Assembly: GCA_905215555.1 (NCBI GenBank)
Contig: CAJMQU010000030.1
Span: 1-57,485, forward strand
DNA length: 57,485 nt
DNA from: an uncultured bacterium
GTDB taxonomy: Bacteria > Bacteroidota > Bacteroidia > Bacteroidales > Bacteroidaceae
Direction: 5' to 3'
In this document: positions 1 to 7,728 of the stretch, piece by piece
Layout of the letters: each line of letters starts with the position of its first letter
Position numbering within the stretch: the first letter of the stretch is position 1
Notes under the pieces: generated by a model
Seen by the model: only the letters and a program-made list of their open reading frames with translations
Database searches by the model: none
Told to the model about the DNA's origin: nothing
Program-made: the position numbers and the translations under genes

Positions 1-44
1 TTTGGGTTATGAGCCCAACGAGCTACCAACTGCTCCACTCCGCG
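1..44 (-). tRNA. tRNA-Met (initiator, CAT), 5' portion only
   Basis: The reverse complement of the first 44 bases reads as the 5' part of a tRNA: acceptor strand, D arm with GGTAGC, and an anticodon arm with loop CTCATAA. Two features mark it as the initiator: a C at position 1 rather than the usual G, and three consecutive G:C pairs closing the anticodon stem (GGG/CCC). The molecule is cut by the window edge after the anticodon arm. It has its own promoter (59-89). Confidence 0.93.
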
Positions 45-58
45 ATGTTTTGTGGGTG

Positions 59-89
59 CAAAGGTACGGCTTTTTATGAAACAAACAAA
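59..89 (-). promoter_or_regulatory. Bacteroides-type promoter of tRNA-fMet
   Basis: On the minus strand there is TTTG (86-89), 19 bases, then TACCTTTG (59-66). This is an exact match to the Bacteroidetes primary sigma consensus TTTG-N19-21-TAnnTTTG. The predicted transcription start lies a few bases before the tRNA 5' end at 44. Confidence 0.8.
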
Positions 90-216
90 TAATATCCATC
101 TTATTTTTATTAAAAAAATGTAATGGTTGACCTAATGTGCTGATAAGTAATAGGATAGAGTCCAATCTTTTTTTTGTTTCCTTTCTACATCCGAATGTTA
201 ATAAAATGCATGATTT

Positions 217-248
217 CTTGTGTGGTACACAGAAAAGTTTTACTTTTG
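217..248 (+). promoter_or_regulatory. Promoter of the TetR-fabG-rluA operon
   Basis: CTTG (217-220), 20 bases, then a perfect -7 box TACTTTTG (241-248). It lies downstream of the long in-frame start at 174. This argues that translation begins at the ATG at 285. Confidence 0.6.
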
Positions 249-284
249 CTCAAATTATTAAGCAATGTGCAATTATTAATATAT

Positions 285-884
285 ATGGCTGTATCGAAGA
301 CAAAAGCTAAATTAGTGGATGTAGCCCGTCAACTGTTTGCAAAGATGGGCGTGGAGAATACCACAATGAATGATATCGCTCTTGCTTCTAAAAAGGGTAG
401 AAGAACTCTCTATACCTATTTTAAGAGTAAGGAAGATATCTATATGGCTGTTGTCGAGTCGGAGCTGGAGATTCTTTCGGATGTGATGAAGCGGGTGGCG
501 GAGAAAGATATTTCACCCGACCAGAAGATTATCGAAATGATTTATACCCGTCTGGATGCTGTGAAAGAAGTGGTATTCAGGAATGGGACTCTCCGTGCCA
601 ACTTCTTCCGTGATATATGGCGGGTGGAGAAGGTGCGCAAACGTTTTGATGCTAAAGAATTGCAGCTTTTCAAGGATGTGCTTCACGAAGGGGTGGAGAA
701 AGGAGTATTTCAAGTTGACGATATCGACATGACTGCCGAATTGGTTCACTATTGCGTAAAAGGCATCGAAGTGCCTTACATACGCGGACATATAGGCGCT
801 AAGCTGACTGATGAAGAACGTGATAAATATGTTGTCAACATCGTGTTCGGTGCGCTACATAGAAAAGAAAACTTTAATCAATAA
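285..884 (+). CDS. TetR/AcrR family transcriptional regulator
   Basis: A 199-residue one-domain repressor of usual TetR length. The N-terminal helix-turn-helix is at residues about 10-55, with the typical run TTMNDIALASKKGRRTLYTYF and 'KSKEDIY' after it. The rest is an all-helical ligand domain with no recognisable ligand signature. I chose the ATG at 285 over the upstream in-frame start at 174 because a -7 box sits at 241-248 and the preceding 37 residues do not look like a TetR N-terminus. The gene ends 10 bases before fabG, so the two are probably co-transcribed. Control of fatty-acid or membrane functions is an inference from that neighbour only. Confidence 0.9.
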   Translation: MAVSKTKAKLVDVARQLFAKMGVENTTMNDIALASKKGRRTLYTYFKSKEDIYMAVVESELEILSDVMKRVAEKDISPDQKIIEMIYTRLDAVKEVVFRNGTLRANFFRDIWRVEKVRKRFDAKELQLFKDVLHEGVEKGVFQVDDIDMTAELVHYCVKGIEVPYIRGHIGAKLTDEERDKYVVNIVFGALHRKENFNQ

Positions 885-894
885 TTTAAAAAGT

Positions 895-1641
895 ATGGGA
901 TTATTAGATGGAAAAACAGCCATTGTAACCGGTGCTGCACGCGGTATCGGTAAGGCTATTGCTTTGAAGTTTGCTTCTGAAGGAGCAAATATTGCATTCA
1001 CTGACTTGGTAATTGACGAGAATGCGGAGAATACGGCGAAAGAAATTGAAGCAATGGGCGTGAAAGCCAAAGGTTATGCTTCAAATGCTGCTAACTTTGA
1101 AGATACTGCGAAGGTAGTGGAAGCCATTCATGCGGATTTCGGTCGTATTGATATTCTGGTAAACAATGCAGGTATCACTCGTGATGGTCTGATGATGCGT
1201 ATGAGCGAGCAACAATGGGATATGGTTATCAATGTTAACCTGAAGTCTGCTTTCAACTTTATTCATGCTTGTACTCCGATCATGATGCGCCAGAAAGCAG
1301 GTAGCATTATTAATATGGCATCTGTAGTTGGTGTTCATGGCAATGCCGGACAGGCTAACTATGCTGCTTCCAAGGCAGGTATGATTGCTCTGGCTAAATC
1401 TATTGCTCAGGAACTCGGTTCTCGCGGCATCCGTGCCAATGCTATTGCTCCGGGATTTATCCTGACCGATATGACTGCTGCACTGTCTGACGAGGTAAGA
1501 GCTGAATGGGCAAAGAAAATTCCTTTGCGTCGTGGCGGTACACCCGAAGACGTGGCAAACATTGCTACCTTCCTGGCTTCTGATATGTCTTCTTATGTAT
1601 CAGGACAGGTGATCCAGGTAGATGGTGGTATGAATATGTAA
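895..1641 (+). CDS. fabG: 3-oxoacyl-[acyl-carrier-protein] reductase
   Basis: A 248-residue short-chain dehydrogenase/reductase. It has the NADP-binding TGAARGIG loop (residues 12-19), NNAG (90-93), catalytic Asn115, and the Ser143/Tyr156/Lys160 triad in the context NYAASKAG. It ends with the FabG-like 'SGQVIQVDGGMNM'. FabG reduces 3-oxoacyl-ACP to 3-hydroxyacyl-ACP with NADPH in fatty-acid elongation in the cytosol. The ATG at 895 fits the conserved MGLLDGKTAIVTG N-terminus; the longer in-frame opening overlaps the regulator gene and is unlikely. rluA follows after 8 bases. Confidence 0.94.
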   Translation: MGLLDGKTAIVTGAARGIGKAIALKFASEGANIAFTDLVIDENAENTAKEIEAMGVKAKGYASNAANFEDTAKVVEAIHADFGRIDILVNNAGITRDGLMMRMSEQQWDMVINVNLKSAFNFIHACTPIMMRQKAGSIINMASVVGVHGNAGQANYAASKAGMIALAKSIAQELGSRGIRANAIAPGFILTDMTAALSDEVRAEWAKKIPLRRGGTPEDVANIATFLASDMSSYVSGQVIQVDGGMNM

Positions 1642-1649
1642 GAAAGAGT

Positions 1650-2321
1650 ATGACTGTCGTATACGAGGACAATCATATTATTATAGTCAACAAGACCGCT
1701 TCCGAGATCGTTCAGGGAGACAAAACGGGAGATACACCGCTTTCGGAAATCGTAAAGCAGTATCTGAAGGAGAAATACCAGAAACCCGGAAATGTCTTCA
1801 TCGGTGTTACCCACCGGCTGGACCGCCCCGTGAGCGGTCTTGTTGTGTTTGCCAAAACCAGCAAGGCGTTGTCCCGCCTCAATGAAATGTTCAAGAACGG
1901 TGAGGTGAAGAAGACTTACTGGGCTATAGTGAAGGATGCTCCTAAGGAACCGGAAGGGGAATTGGTGAACTATCTAGTGCGCAATGAAAAGCAGAACAAG
2001 AGTTATGCTTATGATAAAGAGGTGCCGAAAAGTAAAAAGGCAATCCTGCATTATCGCATGATAGGGAAGTCGGAAAATTACTTCCTGCTGGAAGTGGATT
2101 TGAAAACCGGACGGCACCATCAGATACGTTGCCAGTTGGCAAAGATGGGATGTCCCATCAAAGGAGACTTGAAATATGGCTCGGCACGCTCCAATCCGGA
2201 TGGGAGTATCTGCCTGCATGCACGATTTATCTGTTTCGTGCATCCGGTGTCAAAAGAGACAATAAAGGTGGAAGCACCTGTGCCGGGGACGAGTCTTTGG
2301 CAAGGATTCCGAAATATATAG
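1650..2321 (+). CDS. RluA-family pseudouridine synthase
   Basis: A 223-residue protein of the RluA/RsuA-like fold without an S4 domain. The catalytic motif HRLDRPVSG (residues 55-63) carries the nucleophilic Asp58. The later KTGRHHQIR motif is also typical. The family isomerises uridine to pseudouridine in tRNA or rRNA; the target site cannot be read from sequence. The start lies 8 bases after fabG, with AGAAAGAG just upstream as a purine-rich leader. No intrinsic terminator with a T-run follows immediately; a small GGGCGAAT hairpin lies at 2341. Confidence 0.9.
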   Translation: MTVVYEDNHIIIVNKTASEIVQGDKTGDTPLSEIVKQYLKEKYQKPGNVFIGVTHRLDRPVSGLVVFAKTSKALSRLNEMFKNGEVKKTYWAIVKDAPKEPEGELVNYLVRNEKQNKSYAYDKEVPKSKKAILHYRMIGKSENYFLLEVDLKTGRHHQIRCQLAKMGCPIKGDLKYGSARSNPDGSICLHARFICFVHPVSKETIKVEAPVPGTSLWQGFRNI

Positions 2322-2340
2322 AGATTTGTTTATGTAAGTT

Positions 2341-2360
2341 GGGCGAATGATAATTCACCC
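2341..2360. repeat. GGGCGAAT-type hairpin, copy 1
   Basis: GGGCGAATGATAATTCACCC forms an 8-bp stem (one G:T pair) with a 4-base loop. The same hairpin with related flanks recurs at 16525, 23223 and 56703. It is probably a REP-like dispersed element. The gap 2322-2665 holds only this hairpin and the terminator at 2606. Confidence 0.7.
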
Positions 2361-2605
2361 GACCTGCATAAATAACTTTTATCAGGACCTCTATTTCACA
2401 TATTTTTGTTCCTGTGAGGGTGTTTACTATATTGGATAAAGATAGACAAATTCTTTATAACCGGTATTTTTTTGATGTGTAATACTTTGCTAAACATCTC
2501 TATGGATTTGTTTGTAAAGTTATGGGTTGTGTACGCAATCGCTATATGCAGATAGTTTGTGCATGAGGTTGTAGAATCTTTATATAGGCATTAGATAGAA
2601 ATGGC

Positions 2606-2646
2606 AAAAGCCGTTCCCCAGAATAGACAAGGAGGGAACGGCTTTT
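2606..2646 (-). terminator. Intrinsic terminator of the small secreted protein gene
   Basis: AAAAGCCGTTCCC pairs with GGGAACGGCTTTT around a 15-base loop, giving a 13-bp perfect stem with A and T runs at both ends. It lies just past the stop codon at 2666 of the minus-strand gene. It could also stop transcripts arriving from rluA. Confidence 0.85.
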
Positions 2647-2665
2647 GTTGTCAGTGTGCTTACTA

Positions 2666-2914
2666 TTATTCGGCAGGCTGTGCAGGTGTTTCCGTTGCAG
2701 GAGCGTCCTTGGCGGGAGCTTCAGTCTTAGGCTCTTCAGCTTTCGGTTCTTCTGCTTTGGGTTCTTCCTTGGCAGGCTCAGTTGCCTTAGGTTCTTCAGT
2801 TTTTTCCGTTGCCGGTTGCTGAGTCTTCACGGGATCCTGAGCGTTTGCCAGGAAAGAACCACCACAAACAAACATAAACAGGGCTGCTACTAATACTAAC
2901 TTTTTCATAATCAT
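2666..2914 (-). CDS. small secreted Pro/Glu/Lys/Ala-rich protein
   Basis: An 82-residue protein with an N-terminal signal peptide (MIMKKLVLVAALFMFVCGG, likely cleavage near ANA-QD at about 26). It is followed by a low-complexity tail made of degenerate EEPKAEEPK and APAKDAPATE units. There is no catalytic domain. A Met two codons downstream (2908) is an equally good start. The gene stands alone and has its own terminator (2606-2646). Such charged tails are seen in periplasmic or envelope-associated small proteins. The function is unknown. Confidence 0.7.
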   Translation of the reverse strand: MIMKKLVLVAALFMFVCGGSFLANAQDPVKTQQPATEKTEEPKATEPAKEEPKAEEPKAEEPKTEAPAKDAPATETPAQPAE

Positions 2915-3080
2915 TTGCTTTTTAGAGTTATACTATTTTATATTATAAGTTTAAAGTTTAGGTTGCTTTTTCTATTTAAGGAAGCTTGACGCTTACACAT
3001 AAGTAGTTGCAAAGGTTGTGCCAGTAGGGGTGATGTTTGGGTAAATTCCTGATTATTAGTGATGATAGGCGGAACGGGAA

Positions 3081-3145
3081 GTGTGGCACAGTGTGGAATT
3101 GTGTGGAAAGTGTGGAATATGGTGTGGAAATTTTCCACACTTTTT
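3081..3145 (+). repeat. GTGTGG repeats in ~10-bp phase ending in a terminator-like hairpin
   Basis: The hexamer GTGTGG occurs at 3081, 3091, 3101, 3110 and 3122, spacings 10, 10, 9 and 12. The last copy opens the hairpin GTGTGGAAATTTTCCACAC (3122-3140), followed by five T. The last part could act as an intrinsic terminator on the plus strand. No gene here obviously uses it. Confidence 0.55.
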
Positions 3146-3188
3146 GTGCCGGTTCTACATCGGGTACTATTATATGGAGGAAACATGA

Positions 3189-3440
3189 GGGCGACAACGC
3201 TCAGACTATGTCCAGATAGTGGCTAAAATAGCTGATTATCCTGGTAATCCATACCAAGAAGCAGGTTTTCGTTTGGGAGATATGGTTACTTCTGTAGATA
3301 CTGTAAAATTGGAGAATGCTACAAGGGAAGCACTTGCTTATTTGCAAGATGCAGATTCAATTACATACAGTATCATTCGTGATGGAAAGCCAATGAAGAT
3401 AACAGTGCATTTTGATAGGAGTATACTGCAGGGGGATTAA
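3189..3440 (+). pseudogene. remnant of a PDZ-domain protein
   Basis: An open frame of 83 codons follows a TGA at 3186-3188, with no ATG; only a GTG at 3219 is available. The translation contains 'AGFRLGDMVTSVDTVKLENA' and 'ITYSIIRDGKPMKITVHF'. This is the second half of a PDZ fold (loop AGFxxGDxV, then a strand ending xRDGKxxxITV). PDZ domains bind C-terminal peptides and usually accompany protease domains, but no protease domain is present. I read it as a decayed 3' fragment, although a small expressed gene from GTG 3219 cannot be excluded. Confidence 0.5.
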
Positions 3441-3813
3441 TATAATTAAAAATGAATATAGTATGGAAAACATTGTGACTTTGTTATCTTTATATTCTTG
3501 ATTTTGCTTTGACCACGACTGTGAAGCACGTAGCTGACATCTGTGGTTGATAATAAATGATTGACTGCTGATGTGATAAATATAGATGCCAACCTAAGCA
3601 ACATAGGCAGTCAACATAAACAAACCCTGTTCTGAGCATCACTGTAAAGTGGGAATTTTCTCGCTGGAATGGCACGGATTATTGCTATTTAGTACGTTTG
3701 ACGTCTTTGCGATGAAGGAAAAAACGAAAAATGGGAGGAATTGAAGCAATCGATTTATCTGCTAAGAGGAGTGTAATAAGCAGATTTATAGCAGTATAAC
3801 TCTATTTTATGTT
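3441..3813. other. gene-poor stretch with no recognisable feature
   Basis: No open frame here shows convincing protein features in either strand. The short frames have scattered stops and no recognisable motif. Together with the PDZ remnant before it and the repeats after it, the stretch reads as decayed sequence. Confidence 0.5.
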
Positions 3814-3917
3814 GGTGTAGGTAACTTTACCTACACCTTTTTTTTATTTACCTACACCACTGCTCATTGCCGATGAATAGGGAGATACAGGGCATGAGTG
3901 TAGGCGTGTAGGTAAAA
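3814..3917 (+). repeat. TACCTACAC repeat cluster including a strong hairpin terminator
   Basis: GGTGTAGGTAA (3814-3824) pairs perfectly with TTACCTACACC (3827-3837) and is followed by eight T, a textbook intrinsic terminator. Another TTTACCTACACC follows at about 3847-3858 and the inverted GTGTAGGTAAA at 3907-3917. The same 9-mer therefore appears four times in about 100 bases, in both orientations. Confidence 0.75.
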
Positions 3918-3985
3918 GTGAGCATAAACTCTGTGTAGAGCTGAACTCACAAAATCCAAGTTACCTAAGTTTCCCTGAGGGCCTA

Positions 3986-5353
3986 TTAATTCTCAATATT
4001 GTAGAGTTTCAGTTTATTATACAGTGTTTTGCGATCTATTTCTAATAGTTGTGCAGCCCGGCTCTTGTTATTTCCCGTTTGCCGCAACGCTTCGATAATC
4101 TGCTGTTTCTCTGTTTCCTCATTGCGCAGAGGCAGACCGATATGGGTATGAACCGATTCGTGAAGTTCGCTCAATTCGTTCGGAGTAATGAGTTTGCCTT
4201 GTGCTAAAAGAGTAGCACGTCGCACGATGTTCTTCATTTGACGGAGATTACCGGGCCAGTGATACTCCAGAAGAGCTTTGGATGCTGCATCATCAAAACC
4301 AATCAACTGTTTGTCCAGTTCCCGATTGGCTTGGTCGAGGAAGAAGTTGGCAAAAAGAAGGATGTCTTCACGGCGGTCTTTCAGTTCAGGCATACGTAAG
4401 GTGAACTCATTGATACGGTGAAACAAATCCTGGCGGAAAGTTCCTTTCTCAATGGCCTGCTCCAGGTCTTCATTTGTAGCCGAAACCAAACGTATATCTA
4501 CAGTGATTTCCTTATTGGAACCTACCGGACGGATTTTCCGTTCCTGCAAGGCGCGCAACAGTTGTATCTGCACTTCATAACTGAGATTGCCTATTTCATC
4601 CAGAAAGATAGTTCCCCCGTTGGCGGCAACAAAGGCACCCGTCTTGTCCGTCAGCGCTCCGGTGAACGAGCCTTTTACGTGCCCGAAGAATTCCGATGCG
4701 GCAAGTTCTTTAGGAATCGAGCCGCAATCAATAGCGACGAAAGGTTGACCGGCACGCTTGCTGAGTTGATGGATGCGGTGAGCCACATATTCTTTTCCCG
4801 TTCCGCTGGCGCCATTGATGAGTACCGACATGGTGGTGGGCGCAACCAGCTTCACATAATTATATAATTGCTTGGCAGCATCGCTTTCCCCTTCCAGATA
4901 ATCAGAAGAAGAGGGAGAAGAAGTGCCTCCGGAGGCTTGTGGACGGGTGTTGTTTCCTTTTTCGGAACAGACGGCCTGTTTGGGTGAAACAGATGGCTGC
5001 TTCATCGCTTCGCCTATTTTCTTCAGGAGTTCGTCCGGATTCACCGGTTTGGCAACGTAATCGCTGGCGCCTAATTTCATCGCTTGCACGGCCGACTGGA
5101 TATCGGCATAGCTCGTCATCATGATGAGCGGAATGGACATGCCTTGGGTGACCAGCCACTTCAATAGATCGATGCCGTCCTTGTCGGGCAGACGCAGGTC
5201 GGACAAAATCAAGTCGGCACCCTCCGTCTCCAGATGTTTCTGAGCGCGGGCGATACTGCTGACAGAAGCCACTTGGAAGCCTTTCTTGCTCAACCAGGTT
5301 TTCAGCATCATGCCGTAAGTAATGTCGTCTTCAACGATGAGTATGGATTTCAT
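3986..5353 (-). CDS. sigma-54-dependent response regulator (NtrC family)
   Basis: A 455-residue regulator with three domains. The receiver (1-115) has acidic pocket D9/D10, phosphoacceptor Asp52, Thr80 and Lys102. The AAA+ domain (about 152-380) has Walker A GASGTGKE (181-188), the sigma-54 contact loop GSFTGA (228-233, S for the usual A), and Walker B IFLDEIG (249-255). A C-terminal Fis-type helix-turn-helix has RAAQLLEIDRKTLYNKL. Family role: phosphorylation drives ATP-dependent opening of RpoN promoters. No histidine kinase is adjacent; the nearest is the hybrid kinase at 9081. The gene is divergent from the cyclophilin gene, with a minus-strand -7 box TACCTTTG at 5382-5389. Confidence 0.94.
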   Translation of the reverse strand: MKSILIVEDDITYGMMLKTWLSKKGFQVASVSSIARAQKHLETEGADLILSDLRLPDKDGIDLLKWLVTQGMSIPLIMMTSYADIQSAVQAMKLGASDYVAKPVNPDELLKKIGEAMKQPSVSPKQAVCSEKGNNTRPQASGGTSSPSSSDYLEGESDAAKQLYNYVKLVAPTTMSVLINGASGTGKEYVAHRIHQLSKRAGQPFVAIDCGSIPKELAASEFFGHVKGSFTGALTDKTGAFVAANGGTIFLDEIGNLSYEVQIQLLRALQERKIRPVGSNKEITVDIRLVSATNEDLEQAIEKGTFRQDLFHRINEFTLRMPELKDRREDILLFANFFLDQANRELDKQLIGFDDAASKALLEYHWPGNLRQMKNIVRRATLLAQGKLITPNELSELHESVHTHIGLPLRNEETEKQQIIEALRQTGNNKSRAAQLLEIDRKTLYNKLKLYNIEN

Positions 5354-5381
5354 TGCCTTATCTTTTGTCTCTTTTAAGACA

Positions 5382-5418
5382 CAAAGGTAAACCGTTTTGT
5401 CTGAAAATCGTATATTTG
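5382..5418. promoter_or_regulatory. divergent -7 boxes between the NtrC-type regulator and cyclophilin genes
   Basis: The minus strand has TACCTTTG (5382-5389) upstream of the response regulator. The plus strand has TATATTTG (5411-5418) upstream of the cyclophilin gene. Both match TAnnTTTG exactly. Neither has a clear TTTG at the ideal 19-21 base distance, so strength is uncertain. Confidence 0.5.
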
Positions 5419-5444
5419 CAAACTTAATTTAAATAAAAAGCGTT

Positions 5445-6284
5445 ATGAAGAGGAATTTCATTGTATTATTAACCATACTGATTTGCAGCGTTACAGCCTG
5501 CCAATCGGGACAAAAGAAAGATAGAAACATGGATCAGGAAACTAAATTGAAGATTGAAACAACTGCGGGTGACATCATTGTGAAACTGTATAATGAGACT
5601 CCGCAGCACCGTGATAATTTCATCAAGCTGGCGGAAGAGGGTACATATGAGGGTACATTGTTCCACCGTGTCATCAAGGATTTTATGATACAGGCGGGTG
5701 ATCCCGAATCGAAGAACGCTCCGAAAGGCAAGATGCTGGGTGCGGGTGATGTGGGTTACACTATTCCGGCTGAGTTCGTTTATCCGAAGTATTTCCATAA
5801 GAAAGGTGCTTTGTCCGCTGCACGTCAGGGGGACAATGTGAATCCTAAGAAGGAATCATCGGGTTGCCAGTTCTACATCGTTACGGGCAAGGTGTATAAT
5901 GATACCACTTTGCTGGGTATGGAAAACCAGATGAACCAGAATCGTCTGACGAATGTGTTCAATGCTTTGGCACAGAAGCACATGAAGGAGATTTATAAGA
6001 TGCGTAAAGAGAATGACCAGGATGGTCTGATGAGCTTGCAGGATACGCTGTTTGCACAGGCTGAGGCTGAAGTTGCCAAGCAACCGGAGTTTCACTTTAC
6101 ACCGGAACAGGTGAAGGCTTATACCACGGTAGGCGGCACTCCGCATTTGGATGGTGAATACACTGTGTTTGGCGAAGTTGTTGAGGGGATGGATGTGGTA
6201 GATAAAATCCAGAAAGTGAAGACAGACCGCAGCGACCGCCCGGAAGAGGATGTGAAGATTATCAAGGTTGAAGTTTTGGACTAA
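5445..6284 (+). CDS. cyclophilin-type peptidylprolyl isomerase, lipoprotein
   Basis: A 279-residue lipoprotein with signal sequence and lipobox VTAC (Cys19). The cyclophilin fold starts at about residue 32 (LKIETTAGDIIVKLYNETP) and carries the active-site block FHRVIKDFMIQAGDP. It catalyses cis-trans isomerisation of X-Pro bonds, here presumably in the periplasm at a membrane. It is longer than minimal cyclophilins because about 80 residues of charged helical sequence (roughly 150-230) are inserted before the C-terminal GEYTVFGEVVEGMDVVDKI. Such an insertion is common in Bacteroidetes homologues. The gene is monocistronic or weakly linked to the M16 gene, with an inverted repeat in between. 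Confidence 0.93.
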   Translation: MKRNFIVLLTILICSVTACQSGQKKDRNMDQETKLKIETTAGDIIVKLYNETPQHRDNFIKLAEEGTYEGTLFHRVIKDFMIQAGDPESKNAPKGKMLGAGDVGYTIPAEFVYPKYFHKKGALSAARQGDNVNPKKESSGCQFYIVTGKVYNDTTLLGMENQMNQNRLTNVFNALAQKHMKEIYKMRKENDQDGLMSLQDTLFAQAEAEVAKQPEFHFTPEQVKAYTTVGGTPHLDGEYTVFGEVVEGMDVVDKIQKVKTDRSDRPEEDVKIIKVEVLD

Positions 6285-6324
6285 AGGTCTAAAACTGAAA
6301 AAAATGAGGTAAATGCTAATTGAG

Positions 6325-6395
6325 ATTTTAGACACGGATTTCACGATTGCAGTATATAAAACAACCGTGTAATCTGTGAAATCCGTGTCTAAAAT
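6325..6395. repeat. 20-bp perfect inverted repeat between cyclophilin and M16 genes
   Basis: The left arm at 6325-6344 (TTTTAGACACGGATTTCAC core) and the right arm at 6376-6395 (GTGAAATCCGTGTCTAAAA core) are exact reverse complements, with a 31-base spacer. In RNA this would make a very stable stem. It may serve as a transcript-end or mRNA-stabilising structure. The CACGGATT units suggest a dispersed repeat rather than a gene-specific site. Confidence 0.8.
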
Positions 6396-6455
6396 ATATT
6401 CATAATCCCCTTAGAAAGGAATTAGCTCTTTCATCAGCTTATAACTTCCATTCTT

Positions 6456-7688
6456 ATGAAAATAAATAAATATTGCCTTGATAACGGACTTCGTCTGGTG
6501 CACTGCGAAGACCTCAGCACGCAGATGGTGGCATTGAATATCGTCTATGATGTGGGTGCCCGTGATGAGCATCCCGATCATACCGGTTTTGCCCATTTGT
6601 TTGAGCACCTGATGTTCGGAGGTTCAGTGAACATTCCTGATTATGATGCTCCTTTGCAGTCGGCGGGCGGTGAGAATAATGCCTGGACGAACAATGACGT
6701 CACGAACTATTATCTCACTGTCCCCAAGTCGAACGTAGAAATTGGCTTTTGGCTGGAAGCTGACCGTATGCTGGAACTGGCATTCAGCGAGCAGAGCCTT
6801 GAGGTGCAGCGTGGTGTGGTTATGGAGGAGTTCAAGCAGCGTTGCCTGAACCAGCCTTACGGAGACGTGGGACATCTCATCCGTCCGTTGGCTTATCGGG
6901 TGCATCCGTACCGCTGGCCCACTATTGGCAAGGACTTGTCACATATCGAGCAAGCCACGCTGGAGGAGGTGAAAGAGTTCTTTTTCCGTTTTTATGCTCC
7001 CAACAATGCTGTGCTGGCCGTCACCGGAAATATTTCATGGGAAGAAGCAGTAAGGCTGGCTGAGAAGTGGTTTGGTCCGATCCCCCGCAGAAATGTTCCG
7101 GTGAGGCAATTGCCCCGGGAATCCGTGCAGGCGGAAGCGCGCAGGCTGACGGTAGAGCGTCCGGTTCCTTTGGATGCACTCTTTATGGCTTACCATATGT
7201 GCAGTCGTGAACATCCTGATTATTATGCGTTCGACATCCTGTCGGATATTCTCAGCAACGGGCGTTCCAGTCGTTTGAACCGTCGCCTGGTGCAGGAACA
7301 GAAATTATTCTCCAGTATTGATGCCTATATCTCGGGCACGCGTGATGCGGGATTGCTGCATATCAGTGGAAAACCGGCGGCAGGGGTATCGCTGGAAGAG
7401 GCTGAGGCTGCGGTGTGCCGGGAACTGGAAGAGTTGCAGCAAACAGCGATAGAGGAACAGGAGTTGGAGAAAGTGAAGAATAAGTTTGAGTCCACACAGA
7501 TTTTTGGAAATATCAATTACCTGAATGTTGCCACAAACCTGGCATGGTTTGAACTCACCGGACAAGCGGAAGATATAGACCGCGAAGTGGAACGGTATCG
7601 TGCTGTGACGGCGGAGCAACTGAAAAGGGTGGCACAAGAAGCTTTCCGGGAGGAAAACTCGGTGGTGCTGTATTATAAGAAGGAATAG
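6456..7688 (+). CDS. M16 family metallopeptidase (insulinase type)
   Basis: A 410-residue protein with the inverted zinc motif HLFEH (His47, Glu50, His51 in GFAHLFEHLMF). A further glutamate lies in the 'VVMEEFKQR' helix, as expected for the third zinc ligand. The size is that of one M16A/M16C half pair (N-terminal catalytic plus inactive C-terminal M16 domain), like processing-peptidase-type homologues. No signal peptide is visible, so it is probably cytosolic. The substrate is unknown. Forty bases later a MATE transporter begins in the same direction. Confidence 0.92.
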   Translation: MKINKYCLDNGLRLVHCEDLSTQMVALNIVYDVGARDEHPDHTGFAHLFEHLMFGGSVNIPDYDAPLQSAGGENNAWTNNDVTNYYLTVPKSNVEIGFWLEADRMLELAFSEQSLEVQRGVVMEEFKQRCLNQPYGDVGHLIRPLAYRVHPYRWPTIGKDLSHIEQATLEEVKEFFFRFYAPNNAVLAVTGNISWEEAVRLAEKWFGPIPRRNVPVRQLPRESVQAEARRLTVERPVPLDALFMAYHMCSREHPDYYAFDILSDILSNGRSSRLNRRLVQEQKLFSSIDAYISGTRDAGLLHISGKPAAGVSLEEAEAAVCRELEELQQTAIEEQELEKVKNKFESTQIFGNINYLNVATNLAWFELTGQAEDIDREVERYRAVTAEQLKRVAQEAFREENSVVLYYKKE

Positions 7689-7728
7689 TGATCGTCTTCT
7701 GCGCTTCACTCTCAATAACTAAACATTC

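Noticed and set aside
174..284. Longer N-terminus of the TetR regulator
   Set aside because: The extension spans a good promoter (-7 box at 241-248) and does not resemble a TetR N-terminus.
3490..3675. 61-codon minus-strand frame as a gene or transposase remnant
   Set aside because: No recognisable motif, unusual composition, and no terminal repeats around it.
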